Source: Succinivibrio sp.
GTDB taxonomy: Bacteria > Pseudomonadota > Gammaproteobacteria > Enterobacterales > Succinivibrionaceae
Direction of reading: 5' to 3'
NCBI GenBank assembly: GCA_017469335.1
Contig: JAFUGP010000128.1
Location: 1 to 57,873, forward strand
Length of the DNA: 57,873 nt
Positions within the stretch are counted from its first letter, which is position 1; each line of letters starts with the position of its first letter. The notes below the pieces were generated by a model. It searched no databases, was not told where the DNA came from, and saw only the letters and a program-made list of their open reading frames with translations. Shown piece after piece: positions 10,793 to 21,000 of this stretch. The position numbers and the translations under genes are program-made.

Positions 10793-10852
10793 ACCTGCGT
10801 TGAACCTTTTCTCTTCCAATTTTGCTTCTCGTAATAGGGGCGCAACGCAGGT
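10793..10852. repeat. 10-bp inverted repeat between small gene and SIR2 cassette
   Basis: ACCTGCGTTG (10793-10802) is the exact reverse complement of CAACGCAGGT (10843-10852), with a 40-base pyrimidine-rich loop. There is no T-run after it, so it is not a standard terminator. It sits in the leader of the SIR2/DUF262/HEPN genes and may be a regulatory site or RNA structure. Confidence 0.45.
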
Positions 10853-10920
10853 TAGAGGGTTAGCTTTTCACAAGACCTCATAAGTTAATTTTGAATAATT
10901 GCGCGAGGAAAAATAGGTAG

Positions 10921-12630
10921 ATGAGCACCATTAGTTTTCTTTTTGGGGCCGGAGCAGAGATAGAACTGAGTATGCCTAGTGGCGAGGAATTCTCTTTAGA
11001 GATTTTCAGAAGGTTGTGCATAGAAGGTCCGGACAAAGTCGTCATAAAAAGTTATCTAGCCAGCCAGCTTGAGAACCGTACTTTCGATGAGAACTATAAA
11101 AGATGGCTTTTGGGGGATGCCACTGGTCCTAGACGCATTTCCATGTTTGGCTCCCAAAGCATCAAAACTCTGACCAAGTCCTCCTTAAAATTTCGCAAGG
11201 CATTGTTAAAAGAGGCTTTTGTTCATCTTGATCAAATTGCCGATAGTCAACTTAACGTTCTTGTTAGCAACTGCCAGAGCATACCAACCACCAAAACTGG
11301 CTTTAGATTAGGATCGTTTGACTTTAAAGGTGCTAGCGCACAAATCATCAATCTAGGCAGAGGAACCGGAAAAACCTATTCGTCCAAGCTGAAGAAGCTC
11401 ATCAAATCTAACGGCATCTTCAGCGAAAAACTTGGGAATTCAATTCTTGACAGCGATATGTTCTGTCGTCTGTTCCTGCTCTACGGCAAGACAGCCAACA
11501 TTAATGCTACTAACGAATACGAGTTCCAAGCTCGCAAGGAACTTGGGGATATACTGCACATGCTGATACAGCTCTACTGCGGTGTCAGAGCCGAAGACCT
11601 TGCTGAAACCTTAAACAACTCTCAGGTGAGTATCAACAATGCCGAAATCGCAGGCAGCGGCATCACCCCTAATGAGATAGACATATCACTCTTCGATTTA
11701 GGGGACATCTTCTCCATTGATTATGATGAAGTAGGTGCCAAGGCCTTCTCGCATATCTGCGAAAGCACCAGACCTGATCCAGCCGAAATCACCGGGATTC
11801 ATGGGTACGCAGCAGCGTTAGCCTATCGTATTTTGGAAAAAGTAATAGCCCAAGGCATAGACTATCGTCTTTTGATTGATGATTACTGGAACTACCTCTA
11901 CCGCCCTACCGCAGAGTGGGGAAAGTTCACTAAGATAGCCACTTTTTTATGGGGCGTATGGTACTACATAACAAGCCATAATCTAGACTCAGGCGCCCCA
12001 TCCTACTACCGAGACATGGCTCAATGCGATCAATTGGTCAACAGGATAGTCTCGGTTGCCACCACCAACTACCGCACTTTTATCAACCAAGAATTGCCTG
12101 ATCAGATCTTCTTGGGGCGCACCAAGAACATAACCCACCTAAATGGTACGGTCACCGAATTCTACGACCCCTACCTCAACGAAGTGATCACTGTCAATAG
12201 TGACGGGCGAGGCACCGCGGACAGTACTGATGTGGAAGGGCTGATTGCACCTGACTCACACCACCACGTGCTGGTTCCGCTATTTTTTACTCAAAACGGT
12301 GTCAAACCCATCACCAACATCAAAAAGATCCAAAGCTATCAAAAGCTTTACGAGTCATGGATTCAATCATCAGAATTGGTAATAGTCGGCTATTCTTTCA
12401 GCGACAGTGATGCCCATATCAACGGCATGTTGCGCTTATTATTTCACGAACCGCATCATCCACTACTGATTGTGGTGGACAAAGCAGATGAGATCAACAA
12501 ACCAGACTATCGCAAACGTCTCGCAACACAACTGCGCCTCAGGGTACAAGATGTAGAGCAAATAAAACTCGTTTCTGTGGAAACAGCGCCCTGTAGACAT
12601 GACAGCAGTTGGCTTAAAGGTGTCATCTAA
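10921..12630 (+). CDS. SIR2-like domain protein, first gene of putative defence cassette
   Basis: The protein is 569 aa. The sirtuin-type NAD-binding signatures appear in order but widely spaced. FLFGAGAE at about residues 7-14 is the dinucleotide-binding GAGxS-like loop. TTNY is at 381-384 (catalytic Asn region), HLNG at 406-409 (catalytic His; the usual motif is HLHG), and VIVGYSFSDSDAHIN is near 487-501 (typical SIR2_2/PF13289 end motif). About 350 residues without recognisable motifs lie between the first and second motifs. Such proteins in defence loci degrade NAD+ on infection; that role is inferred here. The gene is followed after 42 bases by a DUF262 gene and then a HEPN-like gene on the same strand. 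Start at ATG 10921 follows TAGGTAG/GAGG-type sequence. The fold is well supported; the enzyme activity is inferred. Confidence 0.75.
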   Translation: MSTISFLFGAGAEIELSMPSGEEFSLEIFRRLCIEGPDKVVIKSYLASQLENRTFDENYKRWLLGDATGPRRISMFGSQSIKTLTKSSLKFRKALLKEAFVHLDQIADSQLNVLVSNCQSIPTTKTGFRLGSFDFKGASAQIINLGRGTGKTYSSKLKKLIKSNGIFSEKLGNSILDSDMFCRLFLLYGKTANINATNEYEFQARKELGDILHMLIQLYCGVRAEDLAETLNNSQVSINNAEIAGSGITPNEIDISLFDLGDIFSIDYDEVGAKAFSHICESTRPDPAEITGIHGYAAALAYRILEKVIAQGIDYRLLIDDYWNYLYRPTAEWGKFTKIATFLWGVWYYITSHNLDSGAPSYYRDMAQCDQLVNRIVSVATTNYRTFINQELPDQIFLGRTKNITHLNGTVTEFYDPYLNEVITVNSDGRGTADSTDVEGLIAPDSHHHVLVPLFFTQNGVKPITNIKKIQSYQKLYESWIQSSELVIVGYSFSDSDAHINGMLRLLFHEPHHPLLIVVDKADEINKPDYRKRLATQLRLRVQDVEQIKLVSVETAPCRHDSSWLKGVI

Positions 12631-12672
12631 ATGATGGCGAGTTTTATCACAACATCAGCCACGGAGGATTAG

Positions 12673-14295
12673 ATGTCCTCAACTAAGTCCGGCGACAACT
12701 GCTACAACGCGCCGGAGATTGGGAATAGCGGAGCATTTGCAATGGATGAAAAGTATCCACAGCCTTTAAATACATTCTACTATGGAGAATTTACTCTGCG
12801 CCACTGGTTGCGCCTCTTGCTCAAAAGAGAGTTAGAACTGGCGGAGTTTCAACGTTGTCTTGCCTGGGGCGAGGGTAAGGTCCGTAAACTGATCAATTCT
12901 TTGTCGCAAGGTCAGTTTGTGCCGCAGGTTATCTTAGGACTTCTCAGAGAACCAGACAACAAAAACAAACTCATCATCATCGACGGACAACAACGTCTGA
13001 CAAGTCTGCTTCTGGCCTACCTTAACCTGTATCCTGATAAGGACAAATTTCAAAGGGTTGGGGATATTATCAGCCCCGACCTTTTTGCCGAGAGGACCCC
13101 TTTATCGGATGAAGATCCGGATTCAGATACCAACTCCGAGACACTGTCCGGCTCTGTGGCAGAACTGACGGATCATGGAATTGCTGTGGCAAACCAGCCA
13201 GCTCCAGAAGAAACGACTGACAAAAAGATACTGCATTTAAAAAAATCCCCTGTTCTCCAAACGGTATCTGGGTTTGAAACTGCCGAGAAAAACACCTTCG
13301 ATGGAGTCAATGATTACGAAAGAAAACATCCGATCATAAGGTGGAACTTTCGGCACCTGACCTCACAAGGAAACAGCCGAGAGGAGATCATTCACAAATT
13401 GCGAGAAACCAGAATCGAGGGCCAAGATGGCTACCTCATTGACTGCTACCGACAACTTTATCCTAGCTGTGATGCACCGAGTGACGATTTTTTTGACAGT
13501 CATACCATGTCATACACCTACGTCATACCGGATATAGTCTCCGATCCTCAACGTTTCTACATCAACATGTTCGTAAACGTCAACGATACTCCCAAGGTTC
13601 TGAGGCCAATAGAGGTACGCCGAAGTCTTTATTTCTATGACGAGGATTTGAAGAAATTTCTAGAGCCTGAGTGTTTGGAAGAATTTACTTTTCGCTATGA
13701 CAGATCGCGTTGGACAGTTGACTTTTGCCGTTGTCTAGCGCTGCTGTCTTGCTATCGCCGCAAGAACCACGATAGCGCCGCTGTTGCAGAGTGCCTTGAG
13801 GGTGGTATTGAAGATTTTATCAAAGCCTTTGTACTGACTCTGGTGGACAGTCGCGACAGTCAGAAGAGAACAGACAATGTCTCTGACGGTAAAGAAAATG
13901 CTGATATTCAGAAAGGCTTCGCCATCCCATTGCCCTGGCCTGAAGACGGACCTACAGCCGAGGATTTTGACAACTACTCTGAACTCATCACATTGCACGG
14001 CGGACTACAGAGCATGGGCAAACGTCTTGAACAGGGAGTAAAAGAGTTCAAGTTACCGTCCCACTGCAAATCAATAGCCGAAGCTGACCTCTTCTTTATT
14101 GGACTGGTATACAGCACAGTGATAAACAACCTGCGTCCCAAGCTTGGAAAGAAAGATGAGTTGTACTCAAAACTGCAACAGGCAGTAATAACACAAAGAA
14201 AAACTTCTTCCAATTCAAGGGCTCCTAATACTCCAGATCTGGTCGTTGAAAGGATTGAGGAATCCATCAAAATCTATGGAGATTTCACTGAATGA
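12673..14295 (+). CDS. DUF262 (GmrS/ParB-like) domain protein
   Basis: The protein is 540 aa and starts at ATG 12673 after a strong GGAGG. The N-terminal part (about residues 40-140) has the DUF262/PF03235 pattern: an FQR-x-L-x-W segment, then IIIDGQQRLTSLL with D104-G-Q-Q-R108, the ParB/sulfiredoxin-like nucleotide-binding motif of GmrSD type IV restriction enzymes, BrxU and SspE. I see no C-terminal HNH (DUF1524) His-Asn nuclease motif, and the C-terminal 300 residues are unassigned. It may therefore act as an NTP-dependent sensor or switch whose effector is supplied by its neighbours. Its stop overlaps the next start by 4 bases, which indicates translational coupling to the HEPN-like gene. 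Confidence 0.75.
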   Translation: MSSTKSGDNCYNAPEIGNSGAFAMDEKYPQPLNTFYYGEFTLRHWLRLLLKRELELAEFQRCLAWGEGKVRKLINSLSQGQFVPQVILGLLREPDNKNKLIIIDGQQRLTSLLLAYLNLYPDKDKFQRVGDIISPDLFAERTPLSDEDPDSDTNSETLSGSVAELTDHGIAVANQPAPEETTDKKILHLKKSPVLQTVSGFETAEKNTFDGVNDYERKHPIIRWNFRHLTSQGNSREEIIHKLRETRIEGQDGYLIDCYRQLYPSCDAPSDDFFDSHTMSYTYVIPDIVSDPQRFYINMFVNVNDTPKVLRPIEVRRSLYFYDEDLKKFLEPECLEEFTFRYDRSRWTVDFCRCLALLSCYRRKNHDSAAVAECLEGGIEDFIKAFVLTLVDSRDSQKRTDNVSDGKENADIQKGFAIPLPWPEDGPTAEDFDNYSELITLHGGLQSMGKRLEQGVKEFKLPSHCKSIAEADLFFIGLVYSTVINNLRPKLGKKDELYSKLQQAVITQRKTSSNSRAPNTPDLVVERIEESIKIYGDFTE

Positions 14296-15134
14296 AAGTA
14301 CGCTCAGGTGACGATCCGTCAGGAATTATTTCTCGTCCTCTACACGCAGTTGCCTGGGAGGATCTCAGGACTGTAGGGTGTTTTTGTGTCGGTCCTCACT
14401 ATCTTGCGCTATCACGCAGTCTTCTTAAGGGCAGTTTTCTCGCTCTGACCGGATTTCTGGAACAGAAATGTCGGCTTATGGGCTTCATTCTTCAAAAGGA
14501 CGAGTTTTTGAACAACGGACGTGCTATAGATTTGGCCGCTCTAACTATGTCCTCGCTTGATGACAAAAACAAGCTTTATAAAGAATTGCATGGTCGCTAT
14601 TTGCGTCTGGGTAAAGGAGATAAGTTTAGCGAGTTGACAGAACCCTCAAATATCTTGATTTCAACACGCAATGAGGTTCTCAAACTTGGTGCTAACACCG
14701 TCATTGAATTGTACCCACGTGAATATATCCTTTTTGATTTGCTCACCAATCCAACTGCAATGCTCCAACAAACGCAATCAACGTCAGCACACAATGGAAC
14801 GGGGCGATGCGGCAATCCATGTGACCTTGAAAAATATCTGATGTACTTATCTCTTAACCGTTCTGTGCTTGAACGTCTGATCCCCGATAAGACCTCATAC
14901 AGCAAATTCAGTCTGCACTACCTTTACAATAAGATGTACTACTCACGAAATGCCTTCGCCCATCACAGCGGCATCACAGGTGATCCGCAACTGCATTTTA
15001 AGGAAATCAAAAACGGTGAGGGGGTTTTCAGCAGTATCTTCTTCCGCCTTTTCATTTTGTTCTTTGTAGACAGTCTCTTTAGAAGTCTCTATTTCAGCCT
15101 TATGAAACTAGAACACGAGGATGAGGCCATATGA
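14292..15134 (+). CDS. HEPN-like protein with RNxxxH motif
   Basis: The protein is 280 aa and starts in a 4-base ATGA overlap with the DUF262 gene. It is mostly helical and has R219-N-A-F-A-H224, the RNxxxH signature of HEPN ribonucleases. The next residues (HSG) also fit MAE_28990-type HEPN proteins, which I recall being found beside DUF262 genes. The upstream part (residues 1-150) is unassigned. Near the end is a hydrophobic stretch (FFRLFILFFVDSLF) that could be a helix core or membrane-associated. The likely role is the RNA-cleaving toxin of a defence cassette gated by the DUF262 and SIR2-like partners. The motif is seen; the role is inferred. Confidence 0.6.
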   Translation: MKVRSGDDPSGIISRPLHAVAWEDLRTVGCFCVGPHYLALSRSLLKGSFLALTGFLEQKCRLMGFILQKDEFLNNGRAIDLAALTMSSLDDKNKLYKELHGRYLRLGKGDKFSELTEPSNILISTRNEVLKLGANTVIELYPREYILFDLLTNPTAMLQQTQSTSAHNGTGRCGNPCDLEKYLMYLSLNRSVLERLIPDKTSYSKFSLHYLYNKMYYSRNAFAHHSGITGDPQLHFKEIKNGEGVFSSIFFRLFILFFVDSLFRSLYFSLMKLEHEDEAI

Positions 15135-15252
15135 TTCTAAAAATGAATATTAGAACGAGGTCTTCCTTAGTAAAGGCATTTTTCTCTAAAAGTCTCATGC
15201 CCGTAACTAAACAAAAAAACGTGGTCATGAAGATAAAGCGTATTCACTTCAT

Positions 15253-15276
15253 AAATCACCCAAGGTGAGGTGATTT
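15253..15276. other. Hairpin in the spacer before the methyltransferase
   Basis: AAATCACC (15253-15260) pairs with GGTGATTT (15269-15276). TCACC can also pair with the nearer GGTGA at 15264-15268, so two mutually exclusive hairpins are possible. It lies in a 225-base AT-rich spacer that otherwise shows nothing I recognise. Confidence 0.35.
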
Positions 15277-15359
15277 CAAAGTCGATTTTGCCGCCAAGGA
15301 TTAAGTCATCCTGCTGCTGACCTAAGGTATCACGTTATGAGTAAGAGAATGGACTGACC

Positions 15360-16133
15360 ATGGAACTAACCTACACCGAAGCCGAGCAGTTCTACTCCCG
15401 CGCCTCCCTATCCTTAAACCTGCTGGCCGCACAGGAGGGTTTTGCCCGTGGCTCCATCGGGGAGCTATCGCTTCTATGCGACAAGCACAGCTCTGATAAG
15501 GGCAGTATTGACTGGAGATTGGTAGAGCACCCCTACAAGTGGCTGCCCCATACCTATGCTCAGGCCTATGAGATTTTAACCGCCAGAATGAGGGAGAGTG
15601 CTGCTGCAGTCTTTGAATGTGGCATAGGCTCTCCTGACGACCCCCAGACTCAGGACAGACCGGGAATTAGGGACGCGGTTCCGGCCGGAGCCTCTTTGAG
15701 AGTATGGCGGGATTATTTCCCCCAGGCTCAGGTATGGGGTGCAGATATAGACAAGGCGGTGCTCTTTGAAGAGGAGAGGATTAAGACCGGGTATATGGAC
15801 CAGACCTCTCCTGCTGCCATCAAGGAGTTCTTTGAGAGTACGGGAGTAAGCTCCTTTGACTTCATGGTAGATGACGGGTTGCATACTGCAAAGGCAGCCT
15901 TAACCCTCTTTGAGTATGCCTCACCTTATTTAGGGGAGAGCGGACTGTATGCCATCGAGGACATGCCCCCGCAGGATTTAATCACCCTGCAGGCAGAGCT
16001 TATGAAATACAGAGGTGACTTTGAAGTTCGTTTCCTCATCATGGCCGCCTCCATCTTCCCGGACAACAATCTGGTGCTGATTAGAAGACGTAAGGGGATT
16101 GAGACTAATCAGAGTTACCCCCCCCCAGCCTAA
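15360..16133 (+). CDS. SAM-dependent methyltransferase, TylF/rhamnosyl O-methyltransferase-like
   Basis: The protein is 257 aa, a class I methyltransferase. It has the DKxxSDKG...H-PY...YE pattern typical of macrocin/tetracenomycin-rhamnose O-methyltransferase relatives. Motif I is FECGIGSP (about residue 82), then LRVWRDYFPQAQVWGADID with the ribose-binding acidic residue, then DFMVDDGLHT (metal or catalytic aspartates) and GLYAIEDMP. Members methylate sugars on secondary metabolites or surface glycans. With the GT4 gene 113 bases downstream it probably forms a surface glycan decoration pair. Both are intact and GC-richer than the flanking SIR2 genes. The acceptor is unknown. Confidence 0.7.
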   Translation: MELTYTEAEQFYSRASLSLNLLAAQEGFARGSIGELSLLCDKHSSDKGSIDWRLVEHPYKWLPHTYAQAYEILTARMRESAAAVFECGIGSPDDPQTQDRPGIRDAVPAGASLRVWRDYFPQAQVWGADIDKAVLFEEERIKTGYMDQTSPAAIKEFFESTGVSSFDFMVDDGLHTAKAALTLFEYASPYLGESGLYAIEDMPPQDLITLQAELMKYRGDFEVRFLIMAASIFPDNNLVLIRRRKGIETNQSYPPPA

Positions 16134-16246
16134 CTTTTTGATGTTGATGGTTTTCATTTTGATTTGAGCGTATACAGATAAACCCTGGGGTGGGAGAGTA
16201 CCTGAAAGTCCCCCTGCCCTCTTACCCAAATACATAAGGACTTATC

Positions 16247-17995
16247 ATGACCGAGCAAGCGACTAATACAAAAGCTGCTAAGAGTACCAGGAGCAGCAGA
16301 AAGACTGCTGCTTCTGAGATTGAGACCTTCAAAAGGCGCTTTGCCTCCCTAAACGGCGTGATGTGTTTCATGCTCGATTTCGTACCCCAGGATGCCTCGG
16401 CGGGGTTGGAGTTGTCCTCCTTCAGGAGAGCATCGCTCTTTAGGGAGTACTTTGGGATTGACACCTGGTTTTTGACGGACTGTTATCAGCCGGCGGCCAT
16501 AGACGGGTGCATCAGGCAGATTGCCCTGGGGAGATTATCTTCTGTACGGATGGTCAATCTCTATGACTGGGCGCAGGGGGTACAAAGACAGGACTTAAAG
16601 CGTAGCCCGGTACAGTTAACCTATAACCGCGCCTGGCAGGTGAAGAATGTACAGGGCAACTTTGACCAGCTCATCTTAGACCCCGCGGGTCAGCCTTTGA
16701 TGTACGTAAAGAGAGGGAATGACCCCGAGCATGCCATTGAGTATGTCAACTACATCAAACAGGGCAAGGTAACGCGCAGGGATTCTTTTGACAGGCTGGG
16801 GTTCTTATCGAGGACTGAGTACTTAACCCCCGAGACCGGGTTTACCCATACGGCGCTCTACTACAGACCCAATGGTACTACCGCTCTATCTGAGACCTAC
16901 CGTCCGGCCGTACCCCAGCCGGGGGCGGAGGTACAACCAAGACCGGCGGTAGATACCATCCATGTGATGAATGAGCAAGGTCATACAGTACAGAGATTCA
17001 CCTACCATGATGAGTTGGTGGCCTGGTGGTTATTGCAGCTCTTAAACGACCCCCACAGTTTCTATATGTGCATCTGCGACCAGCTCATGGACTACCAGAG
17101 ATATTTTGTGGAGCTAAAAAGACAGCAGGAGGCTCATCCCAATGTGAGAGTCTTAGGAGTCTCCCATAACTGTCATACCGTAGACCCCTTGGATGTGATG
17201 AACTCCCAGTTAGGGGATAACTACCGCTTCTTATGTGATGAGAACCAGCGTATAGACCGGGTTATCACCTTAACCGAAAGACAAAAGGCAGATGTCATTG
17301 AGCGCTATAAGGATAAAGCCCATGACATCTCGGTCATACCCCATCATTTCGTACCTCTGCCGGTACCTGCCCAGAAAAAAGATGAGACCCAGGGCTCCTT
17401 ACCTCCTCACTCCCTTATCCATATAGGCCGCTTTGCCCCGGCCAAGGACCAGTCCCAGGCGGTGGACATCATCAAGAAGGTCATTGAGAAAGTCCCGGAT
17501 GCCACCTTGCACTTCTTTGGCTCCGGGGAGCAGGAAAAAGAGGTAAGGGATAAGGTAGCCACAGAGGGTCTTGAGAGCTCGGTTATCTTCCATGGTTTTG
17601 TCCCAGACCTAAGACCGGTGTATGCCACCGCCTCCGTGCTTTTAATGACCTCCCGCCATGAGGGCTTTCCTCTCGTATTACAGGAGGCCCTAAACGCCTC
17701 CTTACCTGCGGTGTGCTATGACTGCCGTTACGGTCCTGCGGCCATGATTGAAGACGGCAAGAACGGTTATCTGGTAGCCCCTAATGACGTGGACTCCGCC
17801 GCCTCCCGTCTTATCACTCTGCTTTCCGATGACAAGCTAAGAGAGAAGATGTCCAAGGCCGCACTAAAGTCCATGCAGCGCTTTACACCCCAAAAGGTAG
17901 CCACCTTATGGGCCAAGACTCTGCTCTCGCTGCTGCCTGAGGAAGACTCCGCCCAACCGGACCCTTTGTTGGCCGCTGCGGGCACAACCAAGTGA
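16247..17995 (+). CDS. GT4-family glycosyltransferase (TagE/GtfA-like layout)
   Basis: The protein is 582 aa. It starts at ATG 16247 with TAAGGA 7 bases upstream. The C-terminal half is a GT-B/GT4 domain: LIHIGRFAPAKDQ (about residue 385), HFFGSGEQ, VIFHGFVPD, and the E-x7-E nucleotide-sugar motif in SRHEGFPLVLQEALNA (about residues 467-482). The long N-terminal half with a mid-region HNCHTVDP recalls TagE/TarM and GtfA enzymes, which glycosylate teichoic acid or Ser-rich adhesins. It might glycosylate a Ser/Thr-rich surface protein such as the autotransporter 6 kb upstream, or a cell-envelope polymer; that is speculation. It is cytoplasmic, with no signal peptide. Confidence 0.75.
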   Translation: MTEQATNTKAAKSTRSSRKTAASEIETFKRRFASLNGVMCFMLDFVPQDASAGLELSSFRRASLFREYFGIDTWFLTDCYQPAAIDGCIRQIALGRLSSVRMVNLYDWAQGVQRQDLKRSPVQLTYNRAWQVKNVQGNFDQLILDPAGQPLMYVKRGNDPEHAIEYVNYIKQGKVTRRDSFDRLGFLSRTEYLTPETGFTHTALYYRPNGTTALSETYRPAVPQPGAEVQPRPAVDTIHVMNEQGHTVQRFTYHDELVAWWLLQLLNDPHSFYMCICDQLMDYQRYFVELKRQQEAHPNVRVLGVSHNCHTVDPLDVMNSQLGDNYRFLCDENQRIDRVITLTERQKADVIERYKDKAHDISVIPHHFVPLPVPAQKKDETQGSLPPHSLIHIGRFAPAKDQSQAVDIIKKVIEKVPDATLHFFGSGEQEKEVRDKVATEGLESSVIFHGFVPDLRPVYATASVLLMTSRHEGFPLVLQEALNASLPAVCYDCRYGPAAMIEDGKNGYLVAPNDVDSAASRLITLLSDDKLREKMSKAALKSMQRFTPQKVATLWAKTLLSLLPEEDSAQPDPLLAAAGTTK

Positions 17996-18081
17996 ATTGA
18001 AGCTTCAAAGCATGATTGTAGTGTGTTGAAATTAGCTCTTTTTAATTAAGGGCAACCTATAATCCAACAAGGAGAACTAAG

Positions 18082-21000
18082 ATGCAGATGGTAGAAGGCG
18101 GTCCTGATCTGCCAGAGGACTTGATAAGAGCACAAGAAGAGGGGAGATTGGCATTTTTCTGCGGGGCCGGCATATCGGTTCCTGCTGGTTTACCAGATTT
18201 TAAGGGGTTGGTTGTTGACCTTTACCGTAGATGCGGCAAATATGACAATACCTTGGAATGTAGAATGCTACATGAAGGCAGCGAAATGTTGCTAAACGAA
18301 CTGACTTTTGGCGAGGATCGGGTTGATATTACGCAACTCAAAAAAATGGCAGCTGCGGCACTTCAACCCCAAAGAAGGGGCTTGAACTCCAAGCTTGACA
18401 CTCATAAGGCCATAATAACCCTTTCTCAAGGAAAGGATGGTATGCATCTTGTGTCCACAAACTTTGACTGTTTATTTAACCTCGCTATAAAACTAAACAA
18501 AGTGCAATGTTCACAATATACAGCACCACTGCTACCAGTACCTAAGCCGGGAAGATGGAATGGTATCGCTTACCTGCATGGCAGACTACCAAACAATAAG
18601 GGAGATCAGGAAGAAGAACTCATCCAGAATATGGTTCTGACCAGTGCAGATTACGGCACAGCCTACATAAGCGAGCGTTGGGCTGCTAGGTTTGTCACCG
18701 ATCTCATGGCTAATTACTCAGTATGCTTTGTGGGATATAGCGCAGGTGATTTGCCCATAAGATATGCTTTGGATGCAATGGCTGCTGAACGCAACACAGG
18801 CATGCACCACGATCTTAAAGTCTGGGCTTTCAGTGAATTTGACGAAAAATTAAAGGACTCGGAAAAAAGGGCAGTTTCTTTCTGGAACAATCATGGTGTC
18901 TGTGCGATAGCTTATAATAATACGGAAAAACATAAACTTTTGCATGATACCCTTAGAACCTGGGCTGAAATGGCAAAAAGAGGCAGTCTAGCCAAAGCAT
19001 CCGTCGTATCCCAGATCTTAACCGCAACTTCTAAAGGTAGGACAACGCCTGAACAAGAAAATCAAATGCGTTGGGCATTATGCGATGACACTGGCAACGC
19101 GGCAAATACTTTTGCCACATTTACTCCGCCAGCCAATCTTAAATGGTTGGATGTATTATCTGTACCATTTTTAAAATCAAGCTCACTTAGTTACTTCAAA
19201 CTTGGAACAGATAGCGGTGATACAAATATTATAAGCAGTTTGATAAGAAGACCAGCGGCACATAGCGAAATTATAGCGATGACGTTATGCGGTGACGGCA
19301 GAGCATTCGCTAATACAGACACGATATTAAAAGCGATGATCGTATGGCTTTTAAATTACCTCAACAGTCCCCGCTTGTTAATGTGGGCTTCGAATGCCGG
19401 TGGAGTACTACACCCTGATTTCAAATCAGCGATCTTAGACAAAATAAGAACCAACTTTAGTCATAGAAAGGCTACATCGGATGTAAACCAAGGTACGATT
19501 GGGTCTGAATTTATTTCAAAACCTATGCGGCTAATGTGGCAACTGTTATGCGCAGGAAAAATGCGGCATTCTATCCGTAACGAACAAAATTGGAGAAACC
19601 TGCTATTAAATCAAGATAATTTCCTAATTCGTAGTATTAATTACCGTAAATTAGTGGAACCAAGGGTTGTAATAACGAATACTATAACTGATAAAACTTC
19701 GATGCCCAACGATCTTAACAAAGCAAAAGATTTTTTTGTTTTGGACGTTGAGTTAGCAGGTGAATTGCCGCCAAAATATCTGATAGAAGACTACGGTGTG
19801 CAATGGTTTCTAGATTTATGGAAAGTGAGTAACGATGCGCTCTTAGAGTGCTGGCAGATTCAGCATGATTTGGGTATCATAGATAACAATTTTGATTTAT
19901 CTCTATGGTATATGCCTTCTATTGAACCAAGCGAGCAAAATTTCAATCATAGTCATTGGTGTTTTCTTATCGAGAGGGTTCGAGATGCCATTCTCTATCT
20001 CGCAAAGAATGATCCAAATAACGCCCGATATCTGCTTAACGATTGGGAGGCGCATGATTGGCCGCTTTATCGTAGGCTCTGGCTCTATTCCGCTGCGCAC
20101 ACCTCGATTATTGACTGTGAAACATGGCTAAGAAAGCTTGAACAGAACAATGTGCTCATATGCAACGCTCTTTATAAAAGAGAAATATGCCGATTGCTGG
20201 TCAAGCGTGGGGCAGAACTTGACTCGAAGCAGATTACACGTTTGCATACGCTTCTGACTAATAAACTCAATAAAGTTCCCGAACATCTTCAATCACTTTA
20301 TCTCGAGAAGCTTCTCAACGCACAAAACAACAGAGAGGTTCAAGACGAAGATCATAGAGAATTTTCCCGATTGTTTGAAATAAAGACACTGGATCCAGAC
20401 GAAGGGTTAGATGCTCTGCCGCTGGATGTTGCTAGAATGCAAGATTGGCTGAGCGAAACTGTATCAAAAGATGAATCTAGCTCTAAGTGCAATCTTTGGA
20501 GCAGATATTGCCAAAAATATGTAGAACTGAGTGTATCTGCCATGTCTAACTGGTTATACAGTGGAAATTTCGATCGGGAATATTTGAATATTGCCCTGCA
20601 TGCATGGAGTTTTTCGCAGTTTAACGAGCAATCTGTCAATAAAATCATTTCACTCGTTGAACACCTAGATGGAAGCAAAATTGAATTAATCGTAAACGAG
20701 CTTGCCCTATGGCTTGAGCAGGCTGAAAGGTGGGCCGAAGATAAGACCATAAGAGAGAAAATCGCTCTTTTGGTCCAAAAATCCGCACAGTATGCTACTT
20801 CATTCAAAGGTAATGACATAAACCTAGATAAAAAATCTTCCACGACTGTACAGCAGGTTACCTCAAATGGACTCATGCACCCGGCTGCACACATCGCTAC
20901 TACTTCGCTGAGACTTCTGACACCATCCCTAGAACAATACAGGTGGAAGCAGTGCAGATACATACTGCAAAATCTCAATAAAGGCGCTGATGATTCTATC

